A stretch of DNA of 64,000 nt. It comes from Halolamina pelagica. Its GTDB lineage: Archaea; Halobacteriota; Halobacteria; Halobacteriales; Haloferacaceae. A program made the position numbers and the translations under genes. Of the stretch, positions 1 through 11,268 are shown piece by piece; within the stretch, counting starts at the first letter, position 1, and every line of letters starts with the position of its first letter. The stretch covers positions 124,001 to 188,000 of the forward strand of contig NZ_FOXI01000006.1 in assembly GCF_900115675.1 (NCBI RefSeq), written 5' to 3'. Below the pieces are notes generated by a model. It did no database searches. It was given only the letters and a program-made list of their open reading frames with translations, and was not told where the DNA came from.

Positions 1-401
1 TCGGTGAGGCCGCCGTCCGGCGCGAGGGCGCGGACGTGTCGGTGTTCACCTACGGCGCGATGACCCGGCCGACGCTCGAGGCCGCGGAGACCCTCGCCGA
101 GGAGGGCGTCGACGTCGAAGTCGTCGACCTCCGGACGGTGTCGCCGATGGACCGCGAGGCCGTCGTCGAGTCGTTCAAGAAGACCGGCCGCGCGGTCGTC
201 GTCCACGAGGCCCCCAGAAACGGCGGCCTCGCCGGGGAGATCACCGCCCTCCTGCAGGAGGAGGCGCTGGTCTACCAGGAGGCGCCGATCGAGCGCGTCA
301 CCGGCTTCGACGTGCCCGTGCCGCTGTACGCGATGGAGGACTACTACCTGCCCAACGCCGCGAGAGTGGAAGACGGTATCCGTGAGGCGGTGGAGTTCTG
401 A
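1..401 (+). CDS. 2-oxoacid dehydrogenase E1 component, beta subunit (C-terminal part)
   Basis: The reading frame is open from the left edge of the window (first full codon at base 3), so this is the last 132 or so residues of a gene that starts upstream. It is the C-terminal transketolase-type domain of the thiamine-diphosphate E1 beta subunit: it contains VEVVDLRTVSPMD, the conserved turn VVHEAPRNGG and the ending VPVPLYAMEDYYLPN typical of these subunits. E1 decarboxylates a 2-oxoacid and passes the acyl group to the lipoyl arm of E2. The E2 gene begins 3 bases after this stop, so the genes are one operon. Whether the substrate is pyruvate, branched-chain or another 2-oxoacid cannot be decided from this fragment. 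Confidence 0.93.
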   Translation, partial: GEAAVRREGADVSVFTYGAMTRPTLEAAETLAEEGVDVEVVDLRTVSPMDREAVVESFKKTGRAVVVHEAPRNGGLAGEITALLQEEALVYQEAPIERVTGFDVPVPLYAMEDYYLPNAARVEDGIREAVEF

Positions 402-404
402 GCC

Positions 405-1916
405 ATGACGGTCAAAGAGTTCAAGCTACCCGACGTCGGCGAGGGCGTCGCCGAGGGCGAACTGGTCTCGTGGCAGGTGTCCCCCGGCGACACCGTGAGC
501 GAGGGCGACATCGTCGCCGAGGTCGAGACGGACAAGGCGCTGGTCGAGGTGCCGTCCCGGTACGACGGCACCGTGAAGGAGCTGTTCGCCGAGGAGGGCG
601 ACATGGTCCCCGTCGGCGACGTGATCATCTCCTTCGAGGTCGGTGGGACCGAGGGGGGCGACGCCGAAGCGGAAGCGCCCGATACCGAGGGCGAACCCGG
701 CGCGCCCGCCGAGGAAGCCGAGACCGACACCGAGGAGGCGACGTCAGCGGAGACGCCCGACGGACGCGTGTTCGCGCCGCCCGCGGCCCGCAAGCTGGCC
801 CGCGAACTCGACGTCGACATCGGTGAAGTCGAGGGGAGCGGCCCCGGCGGCCGCATCAGCGAGGCCGACGTGCGCGCCCACGCCGAGTCGGCCGAGGTAC
901 ACGACGAGACTGCCGACGGGACGGCCGTCACGCCCGGCGAGGGCGAGGCGCCGGCGGAGCCGACCGGCGCCGACGCGAGCGAGACGGTGAGCGCCGACGC
1001 CGGCCCCCGGGCCGAGCGCGACACCACGCTCGCGGTGCCCGCGACGCGCGCGCTCGCCGAGGAGCTCGGCGTCGACATCCACGCCGTGCCGACCGAGAAA
1101 ACCCGCGACGGCGAGGCGTTCGTCGAAGAGGCGGACGTGCGTGCGTTCGCGGAACGCGAGGAGGAGGGAGCGACGGCGGCGGGCGCCGAAGCCGCCGGCG
1201 CCGACGCGACCGCGGAGCCGGCCCGGGAGGAGACGGTCCCCTACCGGGGCGTGCGCCGGACCATCGGCGAGCAGATGGCGACCTCGAAGTACACCGCGCC
1301 GCACGTCACCCACCACGACACCGCGGAGATCGACGAACTGGTCGAGACCCGCGAGGAACTCAAGCGGACCGCCGAGGAGAAGGGCGTCCGCCTGACCTAC
1401 ATGGCGTTCGTGCTCAAGGCCGTCGTGGCCGGGCTGAAGGAGTACCCCATCCTCAACTCCGAACTCGACGAGGAGGAGGAGGTCATCCGCCTGAAGAACT
1501 ACTACAACATCGGTATCGCCGTCGCGACCGACGCCGGCCTGATGGTGCCGGTCGTGAAGAACGTCGACGAGAAGGGGCTGCTGGAGATCGCCGACGAGGT
1601 GCAGGAGTTGGCGACGAAGGCCCGCGAGCGCACCATCTCGCCCCAGGAGATGCAGGGCGGGACGTTCTCGATCACGAACTTCGGCGCCTTCGGCGGCGAG
1701 TACGCCACGCCGATCATCAACTACCCCGAGACCGCGATCCTCGGCCTCGGCGCCATCGAGGAGCGCCCGGTCGTCGAGGACGGCGAGGTCGTGGCGGCCC
1801 ACACGCTGCCGCTCTCGCTGGCCATCGACCACCGGGTCATCGACGGCGCCGAAGCCGCGAAGTTCACGAACACCGTGAAGGAATACCTGGCCGAGCCGAC
1901 CAAACTACTACTCTAA
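405..1916 (+). CDS. Dihydrolipoamide acyltransferase (E2) of a 2-oxoacid dehydrogenase complex
   Basis: 503 aa. An N-terminal lipoyl domain (about residues 3-80) carries the lipoylated Lys44 in ETDKALVEV. It is followed by an acidic Ala/Glu-rich linker and a peripheral-subunit-binding domain at about 121-160 (APPAARKLARELDVD). After another linker there is a second, similar segment at about 207-250 (VPATRALAEELGVDI). The acyltransferase domain (about 275-503) contains the catalytic HRVIDG motif, with H476 and D480. E2 moves the acyl group from the lipoyl arm to CoA and forms the core of the complex. The ATG is 3 bases after the E1 beta stop, and E3 follows 2 bases after this stop. Two binding-domain-like modules are more than the usual one. 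Confidence 0.96.
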   Translation: MTVKEFKLPDVGEGVAEGELVSWQVSPGDTVSEGDIVAEVETDKALVEVPSRYDGTVKELFAEEGDMVPVGDVIISFEVGGTEGGDAEAEAPDTEGEPGAPAEEAETDTEEATSAETPDGRVFAPPAARKLARELDVDIGEVEGSGPGGRISEADVRAHAESAEVHDETADGTAVTPGEGEAPAEPTGADASETVSADAGPRAERDTTLAVPATRALAEELGVDIHAVPTEKTRDGEAFVEEADVRAFAEREEEGATAAGAEAAGADATAEPAREETVPYRGVRRTIGEQMATSKYTAPHVTHHDTAEIDELVETREELKRTAEEKGVRLTYMAFVLKAVVAGLKEYPILNSELDEEEEVIRLKNYYNIGIAVATDAGLMVPVVKNVDEKGLLEIADEVQELATKARERTISPQEMQGGTFSITNFGAFGGEYATPIINYPETAILGLGAIEERPVVEDGEVVAAHTLPLSLAIDHRVIDGAEAAKFTNTVKEYLAEPTKLLL

Positions 1917-1918
1917 CA

Positions 1919-3343
1919 ATGGTTGTCGGAGACGTCACGACGGGAACGGAGGTACTGGTGATCGGCGCGGGGCCGGGCGGCTACGTCGCCGCCATCCGCG
2001 CCGCACAGAACGGACTGGACACGACGCTCGTGGACCGGGACGCCTACGGCGGGGTCTGTCTGAACTACGGCTGCATCCCCTCGAAGGCGCTGATCAGCGC
2101 GACGGACGTGGCCTACGACGCCCGCAACGCGACGGAGATGGGCGTCCACGCCGACCCCGTCATCCACACCGACGAGATGCAGGAGTGGAAGGAGGGGGTC
2201 GTCGACCAGCTCACCGGCGGCGTCGAGAAGCTCTGTAAGGCCAATGGCGTCAACCTCATGCAGGGCGAGGCGACGTTCGTCGACGACTCCACTGCCCGGA
2301 TCGCCCACGGCGGCGAGGGGCAGGGCTCCGAGACGATCGCGTTCGAGCACGCCATCGTCGCCACGGGCTCCCGGCCGATCGAGGTGCCCGGCTTCGAGTT
2401 CGAACACGACCCGATCTGGTCCTCCCGCGAGGCGCTCGAGGTGGAGGAGCCGCCCGAGAAGCTGCTGGTCGTCGGCGCGGGCTACATCGGGATGGAGCTC
2501 TCGACGGTGTTCGCCAAGCTGGGCGTCGACGTGACCGTCGTCGAGATGCTCGACGGCATCATGCCGGGGTACGAGGACGACGTGACGCGGCCGGTCAAGC
2601 AACGCGCCGACGAGTTGGGCATCGACTTCAACTTCGGCGAGGCCGCGAGCGAGTGGGAGGAGACCGAGGGCGGGGTCGTCGTCACAACCGAGGACGAGGA
2701 CGGCGAGGAGTACACCTACGACGCCGACAAGGTGCTCGTCGCGGTCGGCCGCCAGCCGGTCTCCGAGAGCCTCGACCCCGAGGCAGCGGGCGTCGACGTC
2801 GACGAGAACGGCTTCATCCGGACCGATGATCAGGCCCGGACGAACGTCGACAACGTCTACGCGGTCGGCGACGTGGCCGGCGAGCCGATGCTGGCCCACA
2901 AAGCCAGCAACGAGGGCATCGTCGCCGCGGAGGTCATCGCCGGCGAACCCGCGGCGCTGGACCAGCAGGCGATCCCGGCAGCGGTGTTCACCGACCCCGA
3001 GATCGCGACCGTGGGCATGACCGAAGCCGAGGCCGAAGAGGCCGGCTTCGAGCCCAAGATCGGCCAGTTCCCGTTCCGCGCCTCCGGGCGCGCGCTCTCG
3101 ACGGGCGAGAGCGAGGGGTTCGTTCGCATCGTCGCCGAGCAGGAGGCCGGGTTCGTGCTCGGCGCCCAGATCGTCGGCCCCGAGGCCAGCGAACTGATCG
3201 CCGAACTCGGGCTCGCCATCGAGATGGGCGCGACCCTGGAGGACGTGGCGTCGACGGTCCACACCCACCCGACGCTCGCGGAGGCGGTGATGGAGGCCGC
3301 CGAGAACGCCAACGGCGAGGCGATCCACACGCTGAACCGGTAG
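1919..3343 (+). CDS. lpdA: Dihydrolipoamide dehydrogenase (E3)
   Basis: 474 aa, the normal length. The N-terminal FAD-binding GAGPGGYVAAI lies near residue 18. The redox-active disulfide is Cys47-Cys52 in CLNYGC, a second dinucleotide fold (VVGAGYIGMELS) binds NAD, and the C-terminal HTHPTLAE supplies the catalytic His450 and Glu455 from the dimer interface. The flavoenzyme reoxidises the dihydrolipoyl arm of E2 with NAD+. It ends the E1-E2-E3 operon; the next gene has no obvious metabolic link. Confidence 0.97.
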   Translation: MVVGDVTTGTEVLVIGAGPGGYVAAIRAAQNGLDTTLVDRDAYGGVCLNYGCIPSKALISATDVAYDARNATEMGVHADPVIHTDEMQEWKEGVVDQLTGGVEKLCKANGVNLMQGEATFVDDSTARIAHGGEGQGSETIAFEHAIVATGSRPIEVPGFEFEHDPIWSSREALEVEEPPEKLLVVGAGYIGMELSTVFAKLGVDVTVVEMLDGIMPGYEDDVTRPVKQRADELGIDFNFGEAASEWEETEGGVVVTTEDEDGEEYTYDADKVLVAVGRQPVSESLDPEAAGVDVDENGFIRTDDQARTNVDNVYAVGDVAGEPMLAHKASNEGIVAAEVIAGEPAALDQQAIPAAVFTDPEIATVGMTEAEAEEAGFEPKIGQFPFRASGRALSTGESEGFVRIVAEQEAGFVLGAQIVGPEASELIAELGLAIEMGATLEDVASTVHTHPTLAEAVMEAAENANGEAIHTLNR

Positions 3344-3383
3344 GTAGCGGTACGTTTTCGACGCCGCGGGCCACACGCCCGGG

Positions 3384-3683
3384 ATGGCCCTCTTCGACGA
3401 CGAGGACGAGTCCGACGACACGACCGAGAGCGACGCGTGGGGCGTCGACGAGGATCGGCGATCCTCGTCTGATCCCGACGGAGCCGGCGGCCCCGGGGAT
3501 GCGGACCCGCTCGCGGACCTCGAGACCGCGACCGTCGCCGCCGACGACCCCAACGGGACGCTCAAGCGTGCCGTCGATCCCGAGGCCGGCGTGGTGATCT
3601 ACGCCTACAAGAACGGGAACGCCGGCGGGCTGTCGACGGTCCCCCTCGCCGAGACCGACCTCGCGACAGAAGACGGGACGTAG
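3384..3683 (+). CDS. Conserved-looking hypothetical acidic protein
   Basis: 99 aa, family not recognised. The first half is a disordered-looking acidic segment (DDEDESDDTTESD, then Ser/Asp/Gly-rich). The second half looks folded: about residues 50-90 read like two or three beta strands around GVVIYAYKNGNAGG. The ATG at 3384 is 40 bases after lpdA, so readthrough from that operon is possible. The coding sequence contains a perfect 11-base inverted repeat at 3447-3469. Acidic composition and codon use match the neighbours, so I take it as a real gene of unknown function. Confidence 0.7.
   Translation: MALFDDEDESDDTTESDAWGVDEDRRSSSDPDGAGGPGDADPLADLETATVAADDPNGTLKRAVDPEAGVVIYAYKNGNAGGLSTVPLAETDLATEDGT
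3447..3469. repeat. Perfect 11-bp inverted repeat inside the 3384-3683 gene
   Basis: GACGAGGATCG at 3447-3457 and its exact complement CGATCCTCGTC at 3459-3469 are separated by one base. It lies in the disordered, acidic N-terminal coding part, where codon choice is free. It could be an operator-like palindrome or an mRNA hairpin; the sequence does not say which. Confidence 0.85.
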
Positions 3684-3764
3684 CGGGGGTCACCCCACGG
3701 CTCGAACCGGGTTCCGTCTCCGCCAGCCCTACATCTTTCCGGCTGGGGCGTGTTTCGAACCGTA

Positions 3765-5663
<1,899 letters not shown>

Positions 5664-5777
5664 CCCGGCCTCCCGACGGCGTGACCCGTAGAGCTAGCGG
5701 GGGCACGACACGACCGCGAAATCAGTTCCTGCAGCCTTCGGAACCGCTTTGAACCCGGACACTCCACCACCACCTGA

Positions 5778-7148
5778 ATGAAGGTCTTCGGCTCCAGCGG
5801 CACCCGCGGGGTGGCCGGCGAACAGCTCACCGCCGAGTTCGTCCTCCGGGTCGCCAAGGCTGCCGGCACCGTCTGGGACGCCGACCGCGCGGCGATCGCT
5901 CGCGACACGCGAACCACCGGCGAACTGTTCGCCAACGCCGCCGACGCCGGCCTGACCGCCGTGGGCGTCGACGCCGACCGCCTCGGCGTGCTGCCCACGC
6001 CCGCGGCCGTGCGCTACGCGGAGGTCGAGGAAGTCCCGGCCGTCGTCGTCACCGCCTCCCACAACCCGCCGGAGTACAACGGGATCAAGCTCGTCGGCGC
6101 GGACGGCGTCGAACTGTCCGTCAGCGAGCTCGAACGCGTCGAGGACTGCCTGCTGGGCGAGGCGTTCGAGGAGGCGGGCTGGGACGACACCGGCGCCTCC
6201 CGGCACATCGACGGCGTCGCCGACGACTACGTCGACGACCTGCTCGCGAACGTGGACCGCACGGCGATCGCCGACGCCGACCTCACGGTCGCGCTCGACC
6301 CCGGCCACGGCGCGGGCGCGCTCACCAGCCCCGGGTTCTTCCGCCGGCTGGGCTGTGACGTGGTGACCGTCAACGGGCAGCCCGACGGCCACTTCCCCGG
6401 ACGGAACCCCGAGCCGGTGTCGGAGAACCTGGGCGATCTGGGCCGACTCGTCCGCGCGACCGACGCCGACGTGGGGGTCGCCCACGATGGCGACGCCGAC
6501 CGCGCGATCTTCTTCGACGAGGACGGCGAGTACATCGAGGGCGACGCCTCGCTCGCCGCGCTGGCCGCCGAGGCCCTCGAACCCGGCGACGCGACCGTCG
6601 CCGCGGTGAACGTCTCCCAGCGGCTCGTCGACGTCTGCGAGGAGGTGGGTGCCGACCTCGAACTCACCCCCATCGGTGCGACCAACATCATCACCCGGAT
6701 CCAGGAGCTACAGGCCGGCGAGCGCCGGGTCCCGATCTCCGGCGAGGGGAACGGCGGGATCTTCTTCCCGAACTACCGGCTCGTCCGCGACGGCGCGTTC
6801 ATCGCCGCGAAGTTCCTCGAACTGCTGGCGACGACGGGCGAGACGCCAGGGGAGGTCGTCGCGCCCTACACCGCCTACGAGAACGTCCGCCGGAACCTCA
6901 GCTACGACGAGGAGGCCGAACTCAGCGCGATGCTCGGCGCGGCCGAGCAGTACGCCGCCGACGCCGACGTGGAGGCCGAAACGGTCGACGGCTACCGCCT
7001 CGACTACGGCGACGCGTGGGTGTTGGTCCGCCCCAGCGGCACCGAACCGAAGGTGCGGATCTACGCCGAGGCTCGGGAGCGCCAGCGCGCGGTCGAACTC
7101 GCCGACGCAGTCGAGGGCGAACTCGCCGCGGCGCTCGCCGACGCCTGA
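5778..7148 (+). CDS. Phosphohexomutase (phosphoglucosamine/phosphoglucomutase/phosphomannomutase family)
   Basis: 456 aa. The active-site phosphoserine is Ser94 in TASHNPPEYNG. The Mg2+ loop is DGDADR (Asp237, Asp239, Asp241), sugar-binding GEGNGG is in domain 3, and phosphate-binding PSGTEPKVRIYAEA closes domain 4. The enzyme moves phosphate between C1 and C6 of a hexose or glucosamine phosphate, feeding nucleotide-sugar and glycan synthesis. Halophilic archaea carry several paralogs (GlmM-, ManB- and Pgm-like) and the sequence alone does not assign this one. A TATA-like CTTTGAA lies about 28 bases before the ATG. It converges on the next gene with a 21-base gap. Confidence 0.93.
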   Translation: MKVFGSSGTRGVAGEQLTAEFVLRVAKAAGTVWDADRAAIARDTRTTGELFANAADAGLTAVGVDADRLGVLPTPAAVRYAEVEEVPAVVVTASHNPPEYNGIKLVGADGVELSVSELERVEDCLLGEAFEEAGWDDTGASRHIDGVADDYVDDLLANVDRTAIADADLTVALDPGHGAGALTSPGFFRRLGCDVVTVNGQPDGHFPGRNPEPVSENLGDLGRLVRATDADVGVAHDGDADRAIFFDEDGEYIEGDASLAALAAEALEPGDATVAAVNVSQRLVDVCEEVGADLELTPIGATNIITRIQELQAGERRVPISGEGNGGIFFPNYRLVRDGAFIAAKFLELLATTGETPGEVVAPYTAYENVRRNLSYDEEAELSAMLGAAEQYAADADVEAETVDGYRLDYGDAWVLVRPSGTEPKVRIYAEARERQRAVELADAVEGELAAALADA

Positions 7149-7169
7149 TCGTCAGCGGGGCTGTTTCTC

Positions 7170-8303
7170 TCAGTTCAGTGCCTCGGTCAGCCGCTCGCGC
7201 GCCTCCCGGAGCCGTTCGGCCTCGGCTTCGATCTCCCCCTCTCGGAGCGCCTCGCGCTGGTCCGCAGTGAGTTCCGCCTCGGCGACGACGGCGTCGCGCA
7301 GGCGGTCGTAGTCGTCCCGCCGGGCCAGATCCCGCAGGTCGCGGGCCAGCGCGACCGTCTCCTCGTCGGCGAACCGGGCGACGACCGACACCAACTCGGT
7401 CGCGAGGTAGCGCAGTTCGGCGGCCGGCGGCGGCGAGCCGACGGTCAACGGCCCGGCGTCGATGCGGTCGAGGTAGGTCCGGTGGACCGGCACCGTGGTC
7501 TCGAACGCGGTGGGGTCCTCGACGTAGTGGGAGAGCTTCGAGCCGGAGTAGTCGGCGTAGGACAGGAGGGTCGGTAAGGGCTCCTCGCCCGCCGGGTGGT
7601 TTCGCACGTACTCCAGGAGGTCCTTCGGCGGGCGCTGGTAGTCGATCAGGGGGTAGTGCCGGGTCGTCTCGACGAACCCGAGCAGCTCCCGGACCGGCGC
7701 CTCGTCGACGAACGCCGCGAAGTCGTCCCGGACCGCCTCGTCGTAGCGCTCGATTGGGGCGGTCAGCTCCGCGGTCGGCGCCGAGAGGTCGGCGTCGCCC
7801 AGCCGGCGGAGCTCCGCGAGTTCGTCGAGGCGGCGCTCGATGGCGGCGCGCCGCTCGCTCACTGCGCGTTCGGCGTCGTCGACGCGCCGCTGGGCGGCTT
7901 CGCGACGATCCAGCAGGTCGGCGATCTCGCGGGCGCCCTCGATGGCCTCCCGGGCGCGCTGGAAGTCGCTCTCGGAGATTGTGCGCTGGTCGACCGCCTC
8001 GTTGGCTTCCTCGAACCCGTCGCGGTCGGGCAGTTCCTCGGGGAGGTTCTCGACCAGTTCGGCGAACTGGCTCTGGAACTCCAGGTAGGCCTCGAAGTCG
8101 CCGGTCCCAGTCGCGGAGTCGACGTAGCGGTCGAGCAGTCGGGTGGCCTCGTCCACCGCCTCGGCGACGTTCTGGACGGCCGCCTCGCCGTGGCGATCGA
8201 TCTCGGCGGCGATCTCCTCGCGTTCGGCGCGGGCCTCGCCGAGCTCCGCGAGCAGGTCGTCGGTCGTGGGCTCCGCGGGCACCGGCTCGTCGGCCACGCT
8301 CAT
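7170..8303 (-). CDS. Conserved haloarchaeal protein with coiled-coil segments, function unknown
   Basis: 377 aa. The first 180 residues are charged and helical with clear heptad-like stretches ([38 protein letters not shown]). A more globular middle contains [15 protein letters not shown] and [19 protein letters not shown], and the tail is again helical. The start codon overlaps the hisI stop by four bases (ATGA), so the two genes are translationally coupled. No catalytic motif is visible and no function can be inferred from hisI. I believe it belongs to a haloarchaea-specific DUF family but cannot name it with certainty. Confidence 0.82.
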   Translation of the reverse strand: MSVADEPVPAEPTTDDLLAELGEARAEREEIAAEIDRHGEAAVQNVAEAVDEATRLLDRYVDSATGTGDFEAYLEFQSQFAELVENLPEELPDRDGFEEANEAVDQRTISESDFQRAREAIEGAREIADLLDRREAAQRRVDDAERAVSERRAAIERRLDELAELRRLGDADLSAPTAELTAPIERYDEAVRDDFAAFVDEAPVRELLGFVETTRHYPLIDYQRPPKDLLEYVRNHPAGEEPLPTLLSYADYSGSKLSHYVEDPTAFETTVPVHRTYLDRIDAGPLTVGSPPPAAELRYLATELVSVVARFADEETVALARDLRDLARRDDYDRLRDAVVAEAELTADQREALREGEIEAEAERLREARERLTEALN

Positions 8304-8713
8304 TCGTAGACGATATCGGGGTCGAACACCTGCTCGCCGGCCGTCTCCACGTCGACGGTCGTGCCGTCGTCGTCGATCGCCTCGACGGAGCGGTGGAAGC
8401 AGGAGCGATAGCCCGTGTGGCAGGCGCCGCCCTCCTGCTCGACGACGTAGAGCAGGGTGTCGGCGTCGCAGTCGACGCGCAGGTCGACGACCGACTGGGT
8501 GTTGCCGCTGGTGGCGCCTTTCTCCCAGAGTTCGTCGCGGGAGCGGGAGTAGTAGTGGGCGCGGCCGGTGTCGACGGTGCGCCGGAGCGCCTCGGGCGAG
8601 ACGTACGCGAGCATCAGCACCTCGCCGTCGTCGGCGTCCTGCGCGACTGCGGGGACCAGCCCGTCGTCGCCGAAGTCGATGTCGATCGTCGAGCGGTCGG
8701 AGGTTTCAGCCAT
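8300..8713 (-). CDS. hisI: Phosphoribosyl-AMP cyclohydrolase (histidine biosynthesis)
   Basis: 137 aa. It hydrolyses the ring of phosphoribosyl-AMP in the third step of histidine synthesis. Recognisable parts are [16 protein letters not shown], the substrate-binding [18 protein letters not shown], and the zinc/magnesium centre DCDADTLL with [12 protein letters not shown], the usual Cys set. The ATG at 8713 is chosen because the conserved N-terminus ([15 protein letters not shown]) starts just after it; the frame stays open further upstream but with unrelated sequence. hisI overlaps the following gene by four bases. Other his genes in the window (hisA, hisB) lie 29 kb away. Confidence 0.95.
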   Translation of the reverse strand: MAETSDRSTIDIDFGDDGLVPAVAQDADDGEVLMLAYVSPEALRRTVDTGRAHYYSRSRDELWEKGATSGNTQSVVDLRVDCDADTLLYVVEQEGGACHTGYRSCFHRSVEAIDDDGTTVDVETAGEQVFDPDIVYE

Positions 8714-8786
8714 ACCGGTGTCTGGGCGCTCGGAGTGAAAAGCCCGCGGCCCCCAGAACCTTGAGGCTAGCCACGAATGTGAAAAC

Positions 8787-9263
8787 GTGACTGACGAGGA
8801 ACAGGACCCCGTCGGGGGGCGAGTCGAGACGGGCGACGCCCTCGACGACCGCCTCCTGGCGTTCAGCGAGACGCTGATCCGGTACACCGAGGTCGTCGCC
8901 GCGGTGGTACTCGGCGCGCTGTTCGCCATCGGCGTGTTCGACCTGGGCCTACAGATCGTCCAGACCGCGGTCGCGGGCCCCATCACCGATCCGCTCGTCG
9001 TCGTCGGGTTCATCGACACGGCGCTCCTGCTGTTCATCATCGTCGAGGTGTACCAGACCGTCGTCGCCTACACGCAGGAGTCGAACACGCGGCGCATCGT
9101 CCGGCTCGTCATCTATACCGGCGTGATCGCGATGGTCCGGAAGGCGATCATCTTCCGGACCGGCGAGTACGCGTCCGAGCGGGCCGCGCTGCTCGCCGCG
9201 ACAGCGTACACGCTCCTCATCGTCGGTCTCGCGGTGTTACTCGTCGTCGAGCGTCGGGAGTGA
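8787..9263 (+). CDS. PsiE-like four-helix membrane protein
   Basis: 158 aa from a GTG start. After a 25-residue acidic N-terminus there are four predicted membrane helices: about 38-62, 70-92, 105-122 and 132-153. The spacing and a cytoplasmic loop rich in Arg ([20 protein letters not shown]) fit the PsiE family, named for phosphate-starvation induction in bacteria. The molecular role is unknown in archaea, and no phosphate-regulon gene is adjacent. The gene is divergent from hisI, with both promoters inside a 73-base gap. Confidence 0.75.
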   Translation: MTDEEQDPVGGRVETGDALDDRLLAFSETLIRYTEVVAAVVLGALFAIGVFDLGLQIVQTAVAGPITDPLVVVGFIDTALLLFIIVEVYQTVVAYTQESNTRRIVRLVIYTGVIAMVRKAIIFRTGEYASERAALLAATAYTLLIVGLAVLLVVERRE

Positions 9264-9266
9264 GAG

Positions 9267-10328
9267 TCAAGCCAGCCCCGCCGCGGTCAACAGCCCGTAC
9301 AGCACGTCGCCGTAGGTCAGCCCGACGAGCAGGCCGACGAACATCGGGACGATGAACGGGAGGCCGGGCGAGAGCCACACCTCGTCGGTCCCGGTTACGG
9401 TCTCCAGCCCCGCACGAAGCGTCTCGGGGTCGGTCCCGTACGCTGACCCCTCGATCTCGTCGAGGAAGCGCTCGGCGGCCCAGGGGTCCGCGTGGTCGCC
9501 GCCCCCGGGGTCGTCGACCTCCGGGGCGTCAGAGACCGGCCCGTGTTCGACGGCCACCGGATCGACGGCGCCGTCGGTCGCGTCGAACGTCTCGTCGACG
9601 CTCGCGGGGTTGCGGTAGCGGTCGGGGGCCGCGCGCAGTTCCGCGAGCGAGAGCCCGCGCCAGCGCAGGTACATGCGCAGGGCGTCGAGGTCCAGCCCGG
9701 ACCGCGTGAACCCCGAGCGGTCCTCGAACAGGCGGCCGTGGTGGACCGGCAGGCGCTCGACGGGAACCACGCGGGCGAGGAACATCACGGGGGCGAACTG
9801 CCCCGCCAGCGCGTTCCGAACCGTCAACGCCACCGGGAACAGCGCGCCGACGAGGACGGTGTTTGTCAGCACCGTCAGCGAGAACACGCCGACGAGCGTG
9901 GGTTCGGCCGGGAGCACCGGCGGCAGGTCGACGCCGAAGGGCGTCGTCGGGGGGTAGTAGGCCGGGTAGGTCGGGAACAGCACCGCGAGCGCCATCAGCG
10001 CCTTCGCGTCCGCGCCCCCGAAGCCGCCCAGCCGCCAGAAGCCGTAGGCCAGCGGGACCACCAGCCCCAGACTCAGTATGATCCGGATCAGTTCGAGGCG
10101 GGCGAAGGAGTCGTCAAAGGGCGCCAACCGCACCAGATCCGCGGCCAGCAGGACGACGCCGAGGCCGCCGAGGACGTACCAGACCCAGTTGGGCACTCGG
10201 CGCGTGCGGATGTCCCGCAGCGCGGCCCACCCCAACAGCGGCACCGCGAGCAGGCGCGCGAGGTCGCCGAGCGAGGCGACGGTCCCCAGCGAATCGAGCA
10301 CGTCCCGCACCCCAGCGGCGACGGTCAA
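9267..10328 (-). CDS. A24-family prepilin/preflagellin peptidase
   Basis: 353 aa if translation begins at the TTG codon ending at 10328; an in-frame GTG ending at 10310 is an equally good start. The membrane aspartyl protease of this family cleaves type IV pilin and archaellin signal peptides on the cytoplasmic side. The first catalytic Asp is in WAALRDIRTRRVPNW and the second in GGADAK, the GxGD-type motif, with helices between. A hydrophilic insertion of about 130 residues (rich in Asp, Glu and Pro) separates the catalytic part from the last two helices (PFIVPMFVGLLVGLTYG). That makes the protein longer than bacterial homologs, as is usual for haloarchaeal PibD. No pilin gene is near. Confidence 0.88.
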   Translation of the reverse strand: MTVAAGVRDVLDSLGTVASLGDLARLLAVPLLGWAALRDIRTRRVPNWVWYVLGGLGVVLLAADLVRLAPFDDSFARLELIRIILSLGLVVPLAYGFWRLGGFGGADAKALMALAVLFPTYPAYYPPTTPFGVDLPPVLPAEPTLVGVFSLTVLTNTVLVGALFPVALTVRNALAGQFAPVMFLARVVPVERLPVHHGRLFEDRSGFTRSGLDLDALRMYLRWRGLSLAELRAAPDRYRNPASVDETFDATDGAVDPVAVEHGPVSDAPEVDDPGGGDHADPWAAERFLDEIEGSAYGTDPETLRAGLETVTGTDEVWLSPGLPFIVPMFVGLLVGLTYGDVLYGLLTAAGLA

Positions 10329-10425
10329 AGCGTTTGGGGAAACTCGGCGAGCGGGACTGATCCCGCAGTGGGGTCAGAGTTACCGCGGGAGGTAGCCTTA
10401 TTACCACTCGTTCGAACTTCCCCAC

Positions 10426-11175
10426 ATGTCGACACGTTCGGTTCGTGGCACTGTCAGTGGGTTAGGGACCAGAGCCAACCCCGCGTTCGCGGGCGCCGTC
10501 GTCGCCGTCTCGGTGCTGGCGGTGGGCTACATCGTCTCCGGGATGGCCTCCGTGGAGGTGCACACGTACGTCCACGTGATGGCGGGGCTGCTCTGGACCG
10601 GGACGGACCTGTTCATCGGCGCGGTACTCGGGCCAGCTATCGGTGGGTTAGACGAGGAGGAGAGCGCCGCAGTGTTCACGCGGCTGACGCCGAAGACCAC
10701 CTTCTTCCTCCCCTCGATGGCGTTCGTCACCATCGTCGGCGGCATCACGCTGGCCCAGCGGCTCGGCCACTTCCCCAACAGCGAGCCGTGGCTGGCGCTG
10801 TTCACCGCCGCGAACCTGCTGCCGGCGCTGCTGCTGGCGGGGTGGCGGCTGAACGCCTTCGACGACCGGCGGTGGCAGGGGCTGTTCGCCGTCTCGGCGG
10901 TCGGCTCGCTGGCGTGGGTCGCGACGACGGTCGGGAGCCTCCAGTCGATCCCGCTGCTGATCTCGCTCTCGCTGGGGGTCGTGACGCTGCTGTCGGTGCA
11001 GGGGTTCGGCTTCCTGCTGCCCGGCGAGATCCGGATGTATCAGGAGATCACCTCCGCCGACCCGGACGCGAGCGTGATCTCCCGGATCGGCGCGCGGAAC
11101 GCCAAGCTCGGCGGCGTGCAGGGCGTGATGCAGCTGACGCTGATCGGGCTGATGGTGTCGCTGCGGTGGGTCTGA
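10426..11175 (+). CDS. Polytopic membrane protein, function unknown
   Basis: 249 aa with about seven membrane helices. The second helix begins VHTYVHVMAGLLWTGTD and another segment reads GFGFLLPGEIRMYQEI. A conserved His near the outer face of a helix and the pattern VHVMAGLLW are reminiscent of CopD/DUF2269-type integral membrane proteins that may bind haem, but the resemblance is loose. A TATA-like CTTATTA lies about 30 bases before the ATG at 10426. It is divergent from the prepilin peptidase gene. I do not assign a reaction. Confidence 0.75.
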   Translation: MSTRSVRGTVSGLGTRANPAFAGAVVAVSVLAVGYIVSGMASVEVHTYVHVMAGLLWTGTDLFIGAVLGPAIGGLDEEESAAVFTRLTPKTTFFLPSMAFVTIVGGITLAQRLGHFPNSEPWLALFTAANLLPALLLAGWRLNAFDDRRWQGLFAVSAVGSLAWVATTVGSLQSIPLLISLSLGVVTLLSVQGFGFLLPGEIRMYQEITSADPDASVISRIGARNAKLGGVQGVMQLTLIGLMVSLRWV

Positions 11176-11268
11176 CGCGACGAGAAGACGGCGGGAGGAG
11201 GCTCCGAGCGACGTGCTTGTGCTTCCTCACCCCGGCAAAAAGGCGCGGTCGACGGACGCAGTCCCGCG

